Below, piece after piece: positions 43,406 through 52,050 of a stretch of DNA of 64,000 nt. The position numbers and the translations under genes are program-made. This DNA comes from [Streptosporangium] indianense (lineage in GTDB: Bacteria > Actinomycetota > Actinomycetes > Streptomycetales > Streptomycetaceae): NCBI RefSeq assembly GCF_021474405.1, contig NZ_JAKEIO010000002.1, positions 1 to 64,000 of the forward strand, given 5' to 3'. Below the pieces are notes generated by a model that was given only the letters and a program-made list of their open reading frames with translations, was not told the DNA's origin and searched no databases. How positions within the stretch are numbered: the first letter of the stretch is position 1; every line of letters begins with the position of its first letter.

Positions 43406-45898
43406 GTGACGAGGGAGCAGCGGACGCCTGGGCTGCCCGGCGCACACGACACAGCGCAGACCGACGTGCTGCCGTTCCACCCGCACGTTCTCACCACCGC
43501 CCGGCGCGTGGCCGAGGGCGCGGCCCTGGCGGCCGGTCTGCTGGGTCTCGTGAGCCTCATCGGATGGATGTCGGGGGCCGACGCCCTGAAGGAAGTGCTG
43601 CCCGGTGTCTCGGTGGCCATGAAGGCCAACACCGCCATGGCCCTCGTCGCACTCGGCCTGTCCCTGTTCGTGATCGTCCGGGGCGGGCCCCGGACGGCGG
43701 CGCTCATCGTGTCCCGTGCGGCGGCGGTCCTGGTCGCCGTGCTCGGCGCGCTCACGTTCGTCGAGTACGCGACCGGAAGGAGCCTGGGGATCGACGAACT
43801 CCTCTTCCACGACGACACCGCCCACCAGGGCACGGGCCCGCCGGGGCGGATGGCGCCGAACACGACCGGGGCGCTGATGGCCGCGGGGGTGGGTTCGCTG
43901 TGCGTCGGTGCGGCCCGCGTCCCCGCCTGGGTCAGTCAGGTCCTGGGCCTGACCGTCGGTGCCCTCGGCATGCTGAGGCTGTACGGGGCCGCCTACGCGG
44001 TGCCGGAACTGGAGCAGTTCGGCCCGTACTCGGGCATGGCCCTGCACACCGCCGCGGCGCTGGTGCTGATCGGGACCGCTCTCCTCCTGGCCCGTCCGGG
44101 GGAGGGCCCCGCGAGCCTGCTGCTGAACGCGGGTACGACCGGTGCGCTGGGCCGCTGGCTGTTCGTCACCGTCGTGATCGTGCCGCCGCTGCTCGGGTGG
44201 GCCGTCCTGAAGGGCGAGGACGAGGGGGTGTTCGGGGAGCGGCTGGGCACCGCGCTGCTCGTCTGCGGCCACGTGGCCGTGTTCACGGCGGTGATCTTCA
44301 CGACCCTGGCCGTGGGCCGTCGGGTCGAGGTGGCGCACGGCCGTCTGGAGTGGCAGGTACGCCAGAACGAACTGCTGCAGGCCTTCATGGACCACACGCC
44401 CGCGGTGGTGTTCATCAAGGACCTGGAAGGCCGCTTCCTCGCCGTCAACACGACGTTCGAGCAGAGTCTCGACCTGCCCCGGCACCGGGTCCTGGGCCGC
44501 CGGGACGACGACGTCATGCCGTCCGACCTGGCACGGCAGGCGCGAGCCGCCGACCTGGCGATGCTGGCGGAGGGCAAGCCCGTGCAGCGGGAGGAACAGC
44601 TCGTCCTGCCGGGCGGCCCGCGTGAGTTCCTCTCCACCCTCTTCCCGCTCAAGGACGCCTCCGGCACGCCCTACGCCCTGTGCGGTGTCGTCACCGACAT
44701 CACCGAGCGGGTCGTGGCCCAGCGCGAGGTGCAACGGTCGCACCAGCGGTTCGTCGCGCTGCTGGAGTCCGCCCCCGACGCCACCCTGATCACGGACGGC
44801 GACGGCACCGTCGTCATGGCCAACCCGCAGGTCAAACGCTTGTTCGGGCGCGAGCCGGGTGACCTGGTCGGTACCGGGGTGACCGGCCTGGTGCCCGCCG
44901 CCCGGCGCCGACGGCACGGCGCCCTCCTGAAGGCGCATCTCCGTCAGCGCGATCCGAGGCCGACGGTCCTGGACACCGACCTGTTCGGGCTGCGCGACGA
45001 CGGCTCCGAGTTCCCCGTCGAGGTGAGCGTCAGCAGCCTGCGGTCCGAACAGGAGACGCTGGTGCTCCTGACCGTCCGGGACATCACCGAGCGCAGACGC
45101 CTGGAGGCCGAACGCGCCGAGCGTTACGAGCAGCAGCGCCACATCGCCTACACCCTCCAGCACAGCCTGATGGGGGAGCCGCCGCGTCTGGCACACCTGC
45201 CGTCCGCCTACCGGTACCTGGCGTCCGTCCAGGACCCGGGTGTCGGCGGGGACTGGTTCGACGTGATCCCGCTCGACGAGCGCCGTACGGGCGTCCTCAT
45301 CGGCGATGTGATGGGCCGGGGCCTGGAGGCCGCGGCCGTCATGGGGCAGTTGCGTGCCGCATCCCACGCACTGGCCGGCACGGGCGCCACGCCCAGCGGC
45401 CTGATGGCGGCCCTCGACACGTTCGTCGGCGACTTGGGGGACCAGCTCGTCACCTGCGTCTACCTGGTCCTGGACCAGGGCAGGCACGAGGTCACCCTGT
45501 GTTCGGCGGGGCACCTGCCCGTCATCGCCCTGCCGCCCGACGGGCCGGCCCGCAGACTGAGGGCACCGGTCGGCGTGCCGCTGGGCGTCAACGACGCGAG
45601 GAGCGCGGTGCCGTTCGAGGAGGCGACCGAGCCGCTCCGGCCGGGCAGTGCCGTGGTGCTGTACACCGACGGGCTGGTCGAGAGACCCGGCACCGACATC
45701 GAGGCCCAGGTCGACATCCTGACCCGCACGGTCGACGTCGTACTGAGGGGCGCCGTCGTCGAGGACCCCGGCACCCTCGACCAGGCGGCGGACCACCTGC
45801 TCAAGGCCCTCATCGCGGACACGGACACCTCCGACGACGACGTGACGCTGCTGCTGCTCGGTGTGCCGGGCCCGGCGGCGAAGGGACCCCGGGTCTGA
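43406..45898 (+). CDS. Membrane-bound PAS-PAS-PP2C (SpoIIE-type) phosphatase
   Basis: The 830-residue protein starts with seven or eight transmembrane helices (about 30-310), followed by two PAS domains (about 325-440, LQAFMDHTPAVVFIKDLEGRFLAVN; and 450-565, FVALLESAPDATLITDGDGTVVMANPQ) and a PP2C_SIG phosphatase domain (about 590-825: VGGDWFDVIPLDERRTGVLIGDVMGRGLEAAAVM, LVTCVYLVLD, SAVVLYTDGLVERPG, TSDDDVTLLLL) with its acidic metal ligands. Such enzymes usually dephosphorylate anti-anti-sigma factors. No such factor is adjacent; instead a Ser/Thr kinase follows by 161 bases. The GTG at 43406 is the only start that includes the membrane region. Confidence 0.87.
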   Translation: MTREQRTPGLPGAHDTAQTDVLPFHPHVLTTARRVAEGAALAAGLLGLVSLIGWMSGADALKEVLPGVSVAMKANTAMALVALGLSLFVIVRGGPRTAALIVSRAAAVLVAVLGALTFVEYATGRSLGIDELLFHDDTAHQGTGPPGRMAPNTTGALMAAGVGSLCVGAARVPAWVSQVLGLTVGALGMLRLYGAAYAVPELEQFGPYSGMALHTAAALVLIGTALLLARPGEGPASLLLNAGTTGALGRWLFVTVVIVPPLLGWAVLKGEDEGVFGERLGTALLVCGHVAVFTAVIFTTLAVGRRVEVAHGRLEWQVRQNELLQAFMDHTPAVVFIKDLEGRFLAVNTTFEQSLDLPRHRVLGRRDDDVMPSDLARQARAADLAMLAEGKPVQREEQLVLPGGPREFLSTLFPLKDASGTPYALCGVVTDITERVVAQREVQRSHQRFVALLESAPDATLITDGDGTVVMANPQVKRLFGREPGDLVGTGVTGLVPAARRRRHGALLKAHLRQRDPRPTVLDTDLFGLRDDGSEFPVEVSVSSLRSEQETLVLLTVRDITERRRLEAERAERYEQQRHIAYTLQHSLMGEPPRLAHLPSAYRYLASVQDPGVGGDWFDVIPLDERRTGVLIGDVMGRGLEAAAVMGQLRAASHALAGTGATPSGLMAALDTFVGDLGDQLVTCVYLVLDQGRHEVTLCSAGHLPVIALPPDGPARRLRAPVGVPLGVNDARSAVPFEEATEPLRPGSAVVLYTDGLVERPGTDIEAQVDILTRTVDVVLRGAVVEDPGTLDQAADHLLKALIADTDTSDDDVTLLLLGVPGPAAKGPRV

Positions 45899-46059
45899 GC
45901 GGGCGTCCCGGTTGGCTGCCCTCAGCGGCACGACGGGGTCTTTGTCACGGTCCGGGTACGCCTCGCGCGTCTTTCTGGCCATGCAACCGCAGTGGCCGAA
46001 AGATGTGTCTCCGAGCGTGTGGCCCGCCGCTGGGGAGCGGCCGCCTCGGGGGGTGGGAA

Positions 46060-47721
46060 ATGAACGCATGGGCGGTGCCCGGGTACACCGAGTCGCTCGA
46101 ACTCGGTTCAGGGGCCAGCGGCCGGGTCGTGCTCGCCGTGCACGAGGAGACCGGCGTGCCGGTCGCCGTGAAGTACCTGAGCGAATCACTGCGCACCCGG
46201 CCGGGGTTCGTGCACGACTTCCGGGCCGAGGCCCGGCTGCTTGGCGGGCTGGAGAGCCCCCATGTCGCCGGGTTGTACGAGTACGTGGAGAGCCCGGACG
46301 GCGCCGCCATCGTGATGGAGCTGGTCGACGGCGCCCCGCTGCGCACGCTGCTCAGACGGGAGGGCCCCCTGGACCCCGAGGCCGCGCTCGTCGTCCTCAA
46401 GGGATCCCTGCTCGGCCTGGCCGACGCGCACCGCCTCGGTGTCGTCCACCGCGACTACAAGCCGGAGAACGTCCTGGTCGTACCCGACGGGTCCTCCAAG
46501 CTCGTCGACTTCGGCATCGCGGTGGACGCGGGCACCAGCGCGGGGGTGGCGGGGACCCCGTCCTACATGGCCCCCGAGCAGTGGACCGGCGCACCCGCCT
46601 CGCCCGCCGCCGACGTGTACGCCGCCACGGCCACCTTCTTCGAGTGCCTGACGGGTCACAAGCCGTACGAGGGGGACAACCTCGCGGAACTCGCGCTGCG
46701 GCACCTCGACGCGCCCGTGCCCGCCGAGGAGGTCCCCGAGGCGGTGCGGGAGCTGGTGCGGCGCGGGCTGGCCAAGGACCCGGTGGAACGGCCCGCGCGG
46801 GCCGAGGTGTTCGTCACCGAGCTGGAGACGGTCGCCGGCACCGCCTACGGCCCCGACTGGGAGGAACGCGGCCGGGGCAGGCTCGCCGCGCTGGTGGCCC
46901 TGCTGCCGCTGCTCCTGCCGTCGGCCCGCACGGCCCCCCGGAGCACCACGGACACCGCTCGCACGGTGCTGAGCCGGACACCGGGCCCGGGCCGGGCGCG
47001 CCCGTGGCTGCCCGGCCGCGCCGGACTGCTCGTGTCCGCCGCGGCCGTGCTCCTCGGCGCCCTCCTGACGTACGGGCTGCCGTTCGATCCCGGCACCGCC
47101 GCACAGGGGGCGGCGCAGGCCCTGGCCACCACGGGTGCCGGATCCGGTGCCGGTCCGGCGGCTTCCGGCGCACCCGCCGCCGACTCCCCGACGCCCACGC
47201 CGACCGCCTCGGACGGCGGGTCGCCGTCCCCCACGCCGTCGGGCTCCGACCCCGCGGCCACCGGCACGCCCGCGGCTTCCGCCGCCCCGCCCGGCGGCTC
47301 CGGCGGCTCCGGTGCGGGGACGGCCACTCCCGCGGTGACGGCCACCGTGACACCACCCACGGCCACGTCCACCGCCCCGGCAACGCCCACCGGCCCGGCG
47401 GTGGAAGACGTCACCGTGTCCGGCTTCCGGCAGACGGGCCCGACGACCGCCACGGCGACCCTCGGCGTCACCACGGACGGCACCGGCCCGGTGACCATCA
47501 CCGTCTCCTGGTTCGCGGGCGACACGGCGGGGCAGCCCGGCACCGCGGACGGCGCGTCGCAGACCTTCGAGCGCAGCGGCGCCACCCAGTACACGCTCAG
47601 CGTCGACCACACCTTCCAGAACACCGGCTGCTACTGGACGGTGCAGGCCACCACGACTCCGGCCGCCGCCGACGGCGGAGCCTCGCAGCAGCTCCTGACC
47701 CGGCGGTGCGACCTGCGATGA
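46060..47721 (+). CDS. Transmembrane Ser/Thr kinase with extracellular Ig-like domain
   Basis: The 553-residue protein has a Hanks-type kinase (about 10-265: glycine loop GSGASG, Lys38, HRDYKPEN 130-137, DFG 150-152, GTPSYMAPEQW), a transmembrane helix (about 327-347, LLVSAAAVLLGALLTYGL), a long Ser/Thr/Pro/Gly linker and an outer domain of about 100 residues (VEDVTVSGFRQTGPTTATATLGV to TGCYWTVQATT and a final Cys). The outer domain replaces PASTA repeats and looks Ig-like. The stop overlaps the next gene (ATGA at 47718), and the partner's outer domain has a similar pattern. GGGTGGG precedes the ATG. Confidence 0.87.
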   Translation: MNAWAVPGYTESLELGSGASGRVVLAVHEETGVPVAVKYLSESLRTRPGFVHDFRAEARLLGGLESPHVAGLYEYVESPDGAAIVMELVDGAPLRTLLRREGPLDPEAALVVLKGSLLGLADAHRLGVVHRDYKPENVLVVPDGSSKLVDFGIAVDAGTSAGVAGTPSYMAPEQWTGAPASPAADVYAATATFFECLTGHKPYEGDNLAELALRHLDAPVPAEEVPEAVRELVRRGLAKDPVERPARAEVFVTELETVAGTAYGPDWEERGRGRLAALVALLPLLLPSARTAPRSTTDTARTVLSRTPGPGRARPWLPGRAGLLVSAAAVLLGALLTYGLPFDPGTAAQGAAQALATTGAGSGAGPAASGAPAADSPTPTPTASDGGSPSPTPSGSDPAATGTPAASAAPPGGSGGSGAGTATPAVTATVTPPTATSTAPATPTGPAVEDVTVSGFRQTGPTTATATLGVTTDGTGPVTITVSWFAGDTAGQPGTADGASQTFERSGATQYTLSVDHTFQNTGCYWTVQATTTPAAADGGASQQLLTRRCDLR

Positions 47722-48359
47722 CCGCATCCGACGACGACCACCGCCCCGACGCCGACGCGGAGTACAGCGCGACGGTGCTCGCCAGCCACTGGATCCAGCG
47801 GCCCGGAGCAGACGAGACCCTCGTGGAGCAACCGGAGACGGGGCCGACGCTTCCCGACCGCGTCGAAGGAACCGTGCTGCGTTTCGGGCCGGGCGTGACC
47901 GCCGCCGCCCACCGGCGCACCCACCGGACGCTCCCCGCCGTCCCACCGCCGACCCCGGCACCCCGGTCCCGGCGGCTGCGCAGACACGCCCTGCCCGTGC
48001 TGGTCCTGGCCTGCGTCCTGGCGTTCCTCGCCTGGCAGCGCCTCGAGCCGCCGCTGAAGGTGAGCGCGGTGACGGTCACGGCCCGGCCCACGTCCCTGGG
48101 CTGTGACGCGACCGCGGACCTCGTCGCCGTCGTCACCACCAACGGCCGCCCCGGCACGCTGTCCTACCGCTGGGTCCGGAGCGACGGCACCGCCTCGGGC
48201 GTCCTGAGGGACGTGCTGGCCCGGGGCCGGACACAGACCCGTCTTCACCTGCGCTGGACCTTCCAGGGCCCCGGTCACCGCACCGCACGGGCCGAACTGC
48301 GCATCCTCTCGGGCACTCCGCGCACGGCCGGCGCCGCCTTCACGTACGACTGCCCCTGA
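47718..48359 (+). CDS. Membrane partner of the kinase with outer Ig-like domain
   Basis: The 213-residue protein has a cytoplasmic N-terminal part rich in Thr and acidic residues (about 1-85, including ADETLVEQPETGPTLP), a basic patch, one transmembrane helix (about 92-108, ALPVLVLACVLAFLAW) and an outer domain: LKVSAVTVTARPTSLGCDATADLVAVVTTNGRPGTLSYRWVRSDG to TYDCP. The two Cys probably form a disulfide. No named family. Translational coupling to the kinase suggests a co-receptor or substrate; the Thr-rich tail could be a phosphorylation target. Confidence 0.78.
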   Translation: MTASDDDHRPDADAEYSATVLASHWIQRPGADETLVEQPETGPTLPDRVEGTVLRFGPGVTAAAHRRTHRTLPAVPPPTPAPRSRRLRRHALPVLVLACVLAFLAWQRLEPPLKVSAVTVTARPTSLGCDATADLVAVVTTNGRPGTLSYRWVRSDGTASGVLRDVLARGRTQTRLHLRWTFQGPGHRTARAELRILSGTPRTAGAAFTYDCP

Positions 48360-48414
48360 CGACCCACCGCCGCTTTCACGGACGACCGCGCCGAAGTGGG
48401 CCCTGGTGGCGGAT

Positions 48415-48630
48415 TCAGGCGCTCGCGGCACCCGCCGCTGCCGCGGGCCTGCTGCGCGAGACGACGCGTGTCCCGCGCCCGTCGGCCACCCGTACCTGCA
48501 GCGAGCCGCATCGGCAGCGTGCCCATTCCGTGTGGCCCGTCGCGGTGAGGTGGCGGGACAGCACCCGGAACGGCCCGGCGCCGTCGGGTCGGCCGCAGTG
48601 CGGGCAGGAGGTGGTGTCGGTGCTGGTCAT
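48415..48630 (-). CDS. Small zinc-ribbon protein
   Basis: The 71-residue protein has TTSCPHCGRPDGAGPFRVLSRHLTATGHTEWARCRCGSLQVRV, with CPHCG and CRCG as two halves of a zinc ribbon, then a basic Ala-rich tail. No function is known. GAGGAG precedes the ATG at 48630; the longer frame to 48729 is rejected. It diverges from the LysR gene at 48747. Confidence 0.65.
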   Translation of the reverse strand: MTSTDTTSCPHCGRPDGAGPFRVLSRHLTATGHTEWARCRCGSLQVRVADGRGTRVVSRSRPAAAAGAASA

Positions 48631-48731
48631 GGCCGGCTCCTCGTCCGTCGTGGCTGGTGGGATCGTCGCGACACACCCAGCGTGCGGCCGCGGATCCGTG
48701 TATGTCCAGGTTGACTTCGCGGACCTCACTG

Positions 48732-48747
48732 TGAAGCCTGGGCTTCA
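48732..48747. promoter_or_regulatory. Dyad TGAAGCC-TG-GGCTTCA at the LysR start
   Basis: A perfect 7-bp-arm dyad whose last base is the A of the LysR start codon at 48747. Its position would let a bound protein block both transcription and start-site access. It lacks T-N11-A spacing. Confidence 0.5.
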
Positions 48748-49652
48748 TGATTGACCTGCGCAGGCTGCACGTCCTGAGGGCGGTCGCCCACTACGGCACG
48801 GTCACCGCGGCCGCCCGGGCCCTGCACTTCACACCCTCCGCCGCCTCCCAGCAGGTCCGGCAACTCGCCCGGGAACTGGGCGTCGACCTGCTGGAGCCGC
48901 AGGGGCGCGGGGTGCGTCTCACCGCGGCCGCCGAGAGCCTGCTGGCGCACGCCGACGCCATCCAGGCCCGGTGGGACCAGGCCGAACTGGAACTGCGGGC
49001 CGATCACGGGGCGCCCTCCGGGGTGCTGCGGGTGACCGGGTTCCCGGTGGCCGTCTCGGTACTGCTGGCGCCGATGACGGCCCGGCTGCGGGAGCTGTAT
49101 CCGCAGCTGTCCGTCCGGATCACCGAGGCGGGTGTGCCGGAGAGTTTCGACCTGCTCTTCGAGGGCGAGAGCGACCTGGCCGTCGTCGAAGTGACCCCGT
49201 ACAACCCGCCGTTGAGCGACACGCGGTTCGTCCAGCAGCCCTTGCTCGACGACCCGTTCGACCTCGTCGTACCCGAAGGGCACCGGCTGGCGGGGCGGGC
49301 ACGGATCGATCTCGCCGAGGCCGCGCGGGAGGCGTGGATCGCGCCCGTGCAGGACAGTCCCTGCCGTCCGCACGTCCTGTCCGCCTGCGGCGCGGCCGGA
49401 TTCACCCCCGAGGTCGTCCACCACGCCCTCGACTGGAACGTCTGCGCCCATCTCGTGGCCCACGGGCTCGGCGTCGCCCTCGTGCCGCGCCTGGCCCAGC
49501 TGTCCCCGCAGCTGCCGATCACCCGGGTCCGCTGCACCGGCAACCCTCACCGCAAGTTCCTGACCTGCACCAGGAGCGGCGGCCACGCCCGGCCGGCGGT
49601 GACGGCGGCACTGGAGGAACTGCGGGCCCTGGCGGCCGCGGCGGTCGCCTGA
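48747..49652 (+). CDS. LysR-type transcriptional regulator
   Basis: The 301-residue protein has the LysR helix-turn-helix (MIDLRRLHVLRAVAHYGTVTAAARALHFTPSAASQQVRQLARELG) and an effector domain (GVLRVTGFPVAVSVLLAPMTARLRELYPQLSVRITEAG). It is not next to an obvious metabolic target. A dyad overlapping its start codon suggests autoregulation. It converges with the TetR gene at 49695. Confidence 0.85.
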   Translation: MIDLRRLHVLRAVAHYGTVTAAARALHFTPSAASQQVRQLARELGVDLLEPQGRGVRLTAAAESLLAHADAIQARWDQAELELRADHGAPSGVLRVTGFPVAVSVLLAPMTARLRELYPQLSVRITEAGVPESFDLLFEGESDLAVVEVTPYNPPLSDTRFVQQPLLDDPFDLVVPEGHRLAGRARIDLAEAAREAWIAPVQDSPCRPHVLSACGAAGFTPEVVHHALDWNVCAHLVAHGLGVALVPRLAQLSPQLPITRVRCTGNPHRKFLTCTRSGGHARPAVTAALEELRALAAAAVA

Positions 49653-49694
49653 CGGGAGGCCGGATCGCTCGCGGGTGCCGGCCGGGCCGGCGTC

Positions 49695-50273
49695 TCACCC
49701 CCGGGGCGCACCCACGCGCAGCCCGTCCATGACGAAGTCCAGCAGGCGCGTGGCGCGCGGCTGCCAGTCGGTGCGGGGGTCGATCGTCCAGAGCCCCCCG
49801 ATGACGAGGAAGAGGTCATCCGCGGTGACCCCCGGGCGGATGGTGCCGGCCTCCTCCGCGGCCCGGAGCAGCAGTTCGGCCGCCTCGGTCACCGGGGCGT
49901 GCCCGGGCTTCGCCGGCTGCCCCGGTGCGCTGGTGGCCTGGCGGATCGCGTCGGCGAGGCCCGCCTTGGCCATGGCGAACCGCGCCAGCCGGTCCATCCA
50001 CTCGCGCAGCGCCCGGTCCGGCTCCCGGCTCTCCAGCAGCGGCGCCGCGGTGTCGGCGACCTGCTGCATCTCGTGCCGGTAGATCTCCAGGACGAGTGCC
50101 TCACGGGTGGGGAAGTGGCGGTAGAAGGTGCCCTGCCCGACGCCCGCCTTCTTCGCGATCGCGCTCAGCGGGACGTCCGCCGCACGCGTCAGTTCCTCCA
50201 GCGCCACGGCCAGGATGCGCTCGCGGTTGCGCTGCGCGTCCGAGCGCAGGGGGGTGTCCTTGTTCTGCCGCAC
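49695..50273 (-). CDS. TetR-family repressor of the aldehyde oxidoreductase operon
   Basis: The 192-residue protein has the TetR DNA-binding domain (RNRERILAVALEELTRAADVPLSAIAKKAGVGQGTFYRHFPTREALVLEIY) and an all-helical ligand domain. It starts with GTG five bases after GAGGAG. Between it and the divergent paoA-like gene lie two CGGACA-N2-TGTCCG palindromes (50317 and 50348), the probable operators; control of itself and of the molybdenum enzyme operon follows from that. An aromatic or aliphatic aldehyde could be the inducer. Confidence 0.86.
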   Translation of the reverse strand: MRQNKDTPLRSDAQRNRERILAVALEELTRAADVPLSAIAKKAGVGQGTFYRHFPTREALVLEIYRHEMQQVADTAAPLLESREPDRALREWMDRLARFAMAKAGLADAIRQATSAPGQPAKPGHAPVTEAAELLLRAAEEAGTIRPGVTADDLFLVIGGLWTIDPRTDWQPRATRLLDFVMDGLRVGAPRG

Positions 50274-50316
50274 TCGTACTCCTCGCGGTCCGCGGCCGAA
50301 ACCGGACCTTGCTAAC

Positions 50317-50361
50317 CGGACAGTTGTCCGTTACGTTTCCCGAGTAACGGACAACTGTCCG
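50317..50361. promoter_or_regulatory. Paired TetR operators CGGACA-N2-TGTCCG
   Basis: Perfect palindromes CGGACAGTTGTCCG (50317-50330) and CGGACAACTGTCCG (50348-50361) are spaced 31 bp centre to centre, about three helical turns, so bound dimers would face the same side. Together they form a larger inverted repeat, CAGTTGTCCGTTAC (50321-50334) with GTAACGGACAACTG (50344-50357). Confidence 0.85.
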
Positions 50362-50515
50362 CTTGTTCCATCGTATCGGCGGGCCATCCCTGCGGACACC
50401 CCGCGTCCGGCGCGCTGTGCTCAGGCACGCCCCGCCTCCCGCACGGCCGCCGCCCGGCGCCACCGCCGGGCAGCGACACCGCCCCAGACCTCGCGATGTG
50501 AGAGAGAAGGCTTCC

Positions 50516-51061
50516 ATGCCCCCATCGACGTCCAGCGACCTCACCCTGTCCGTCAACGGCGAGAAGTACGCGCTGACCGTCGACCACCGCACCACCCTGC
50601 TCGACGCCCTCCGTGAGCGCCTGGACCTGACCGGCACCAAGAAGGGCTGCGACCAGGGGCAGTGCGGCGCCTGCACCGTCCTGGTCGACGGCCGCCGCAA
50701 GGTGGCCTGTCTGCACCTGGCGGTCGCGGCCGAAGGACGCGAGATCACCACCATCGAAGGCGTGGCCGAGGGCGAGCGACTGCACCCGGTGCAGCAGGCG
50801 TTCCTCGACCTGGACGGCTTCCAGTGCGGCTACTGCACTCCGGGGCAGATCTGCTCGGCCATCGCCGTGATCGAGGAGCACGCGGCCGGCTGGCCGAGCG
50901 CGGTCACCGGTGACGTCCGGCCCGAGGCGGGTCCCCCGCCGCTGACCCCGGAGGAGATCCGCGAGCGCATGAGCGGCAACCTGTGCCGCTGCGGCGCGTA
51001 CGTGTCGATCGTCCAGGCCGTGGCCCGGGCCGCTCAGGAGACGAACGGAGCTGCGGCATGA
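50516..51061 (+). CDS. paoA: Aldehyde oxidoreductase [2Fe-2S] subunit (PaoA/YagT-like)
   Basis: The 181-residue subunit has two [2Fe-2S] clusters: the ferredoxin-type GCDQGQCGACTVLVDGRRKVAC and the C-terminal CGYCTPGQICS with GNLCRCGAY. It is the small subunit of a three-part molybdenum hydroxylase. E. coli PaoA has a Tat signal for the periplasm; here only the short MPPSTSSDLTLSVNG precedes the domain, so the enzyme is probably cytoplasmic. AGAGAGAAGG precedes the ATG, and the stop overlaps paoB. Confidence 0.85.
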   Translation: MPPSTSSDLTLSVNGEKYALTVDHRTTLLDALRERLDLTGTKKGCDQGQCGACTVLVDGRRKVACLHLAVAAEGREITTIEGVAEGERLHPVQQAFLDLDGFQCGYCTPGQICSAIAVIEEHAAGWPSAVTGDVRPEAGPPPLTPEEIRERMSGNLCRCGAYVSIVQAVARAAQETNGAAA

Positions 51062-52050
51062 GGGAGTTCGGCTACCAGCGGGCGTACGACGTCTCCGGCG
51101 CCGTCGCACTGCTCGACGGCGACCGGGAGGCCCGGTTCCTCGGCGGCGGCACCAACCTCGTCGACCTCATGAAGACCGGCGTCGAACGGCCCGCCCGGCT
51201 CGTCGACGTCACCGAACTGCCCCTCAACCGCGTCGAAGAGACCGCGGACGGCGGGCTGCGCATCGGCGCGACCGTCACCAACAGCGACCTGGCCGCCCAC
51301 CCCGAGATCAGACGCCGCTACCCGGCCCTGACACAGGCGGTGCTGGCCGGCGCCTCCGGGCAGCTGCGCAACATGGCCACCGTCGGCGGCAACCTGCTCC
51401 AGCGCACCCGCTGCGGCTACTTCACCGACGTCAACTCCCCGTGCAACAAACGCGTTCCCGGAAGCGGCTGCCCCGCGATCGAGGGCGAGCACCACAACCA
51501 CGCCGTCCTGGGCGCCTCGGATCACTGCGTGGCCACCCACCCGTCCGACATGGGCGTGGCCCTGGCCGCCTTCGACGCGCGCGTCAGCTACGAAACGGCG
51601 GCCGGGCCGGGGGAGTTGCCGCTCACCGACCTGTACCTGCCGGTGGGGGAGACCCCGCACCTGGAGACCGCCCTGCCGCCGGGTGCCCTCATCACCGGCG
51701 TGACCCTCCCGGCCACGGCCACAGCCGCCCACTCCCGCTACCGCAAGGTGCGTGAGCGGGCCTCGTACGCCTTCGCCATCGGCTCCGTCGCCGCCGCGCT
51801 CGACGTACGGGACGGCCACGTCCACGACGTGCGTCTGGCGTTCGGCGCGGTCGCCTCCCGTCCCTGGCGCGCCCGCACGGCCGAACGCGTCCTGACCGGT
51901 GCCCCGGCCGACGCCGGGAACTTCGCGGCCGCCGCCGACGCCGAACTGACGGCCGCCCGGCCCCTGCCCCACAACGGATACAAGGTGACCCTGATGCGCA
52001 ACCTCGTCGTGGCCGTCCTGAGCGAACTCGCCGAGGAGGCCGCCCGATGA
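51058..52050 (+). CDS. paoB: Aldehyde oxidoreductase FAD/[4Fe-4S] subunit (PaoB/YagS-like)
   Basis: The 330-residue subunit has FAD-binding motifs FLGGGTNLVDLMK and ATVGGNLLQRTRCGYF. The Cys-rich stretch CGYF...SPCNKR...GSGCPAIEGE...GASDHCVATHPSDM matches the insertion that binds an extra [4Fe-4S] cluster in E. coli PaoB, which separates the PaoABC type from ordinary xanthine dehydrogenase medium subunits. Start and stop overlap the neighbours by four bases. Confidence 0.86.
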   Translation: MREFGYQRAYDVSGAVALLDGDREARFLGGGTNLVDLMKTGVERPARLVDVTELPLNRVEETADGGLRIGATVTNSDLAAHPEIRRRYPALTQAVLAGASGQLRNMATVGGNLLQRTRCGYFTDVNSPCNKRVPGSGCPAIEGEHHNHAVLGASDHCVATHPSDMGVALAAFDARVSYETAAGPGELPLTDLYLPVGETPHLETALPPGALITGVTLPATATAAHSRYRKVRERASYAFAIGSVAAALDVRDGHVHDVRLAFGAVASRPWRARTAERVLTGAPADAGNFAAAADAELTAARPLPHNGYKVTLMRNLVVAVLSELAEEAAR

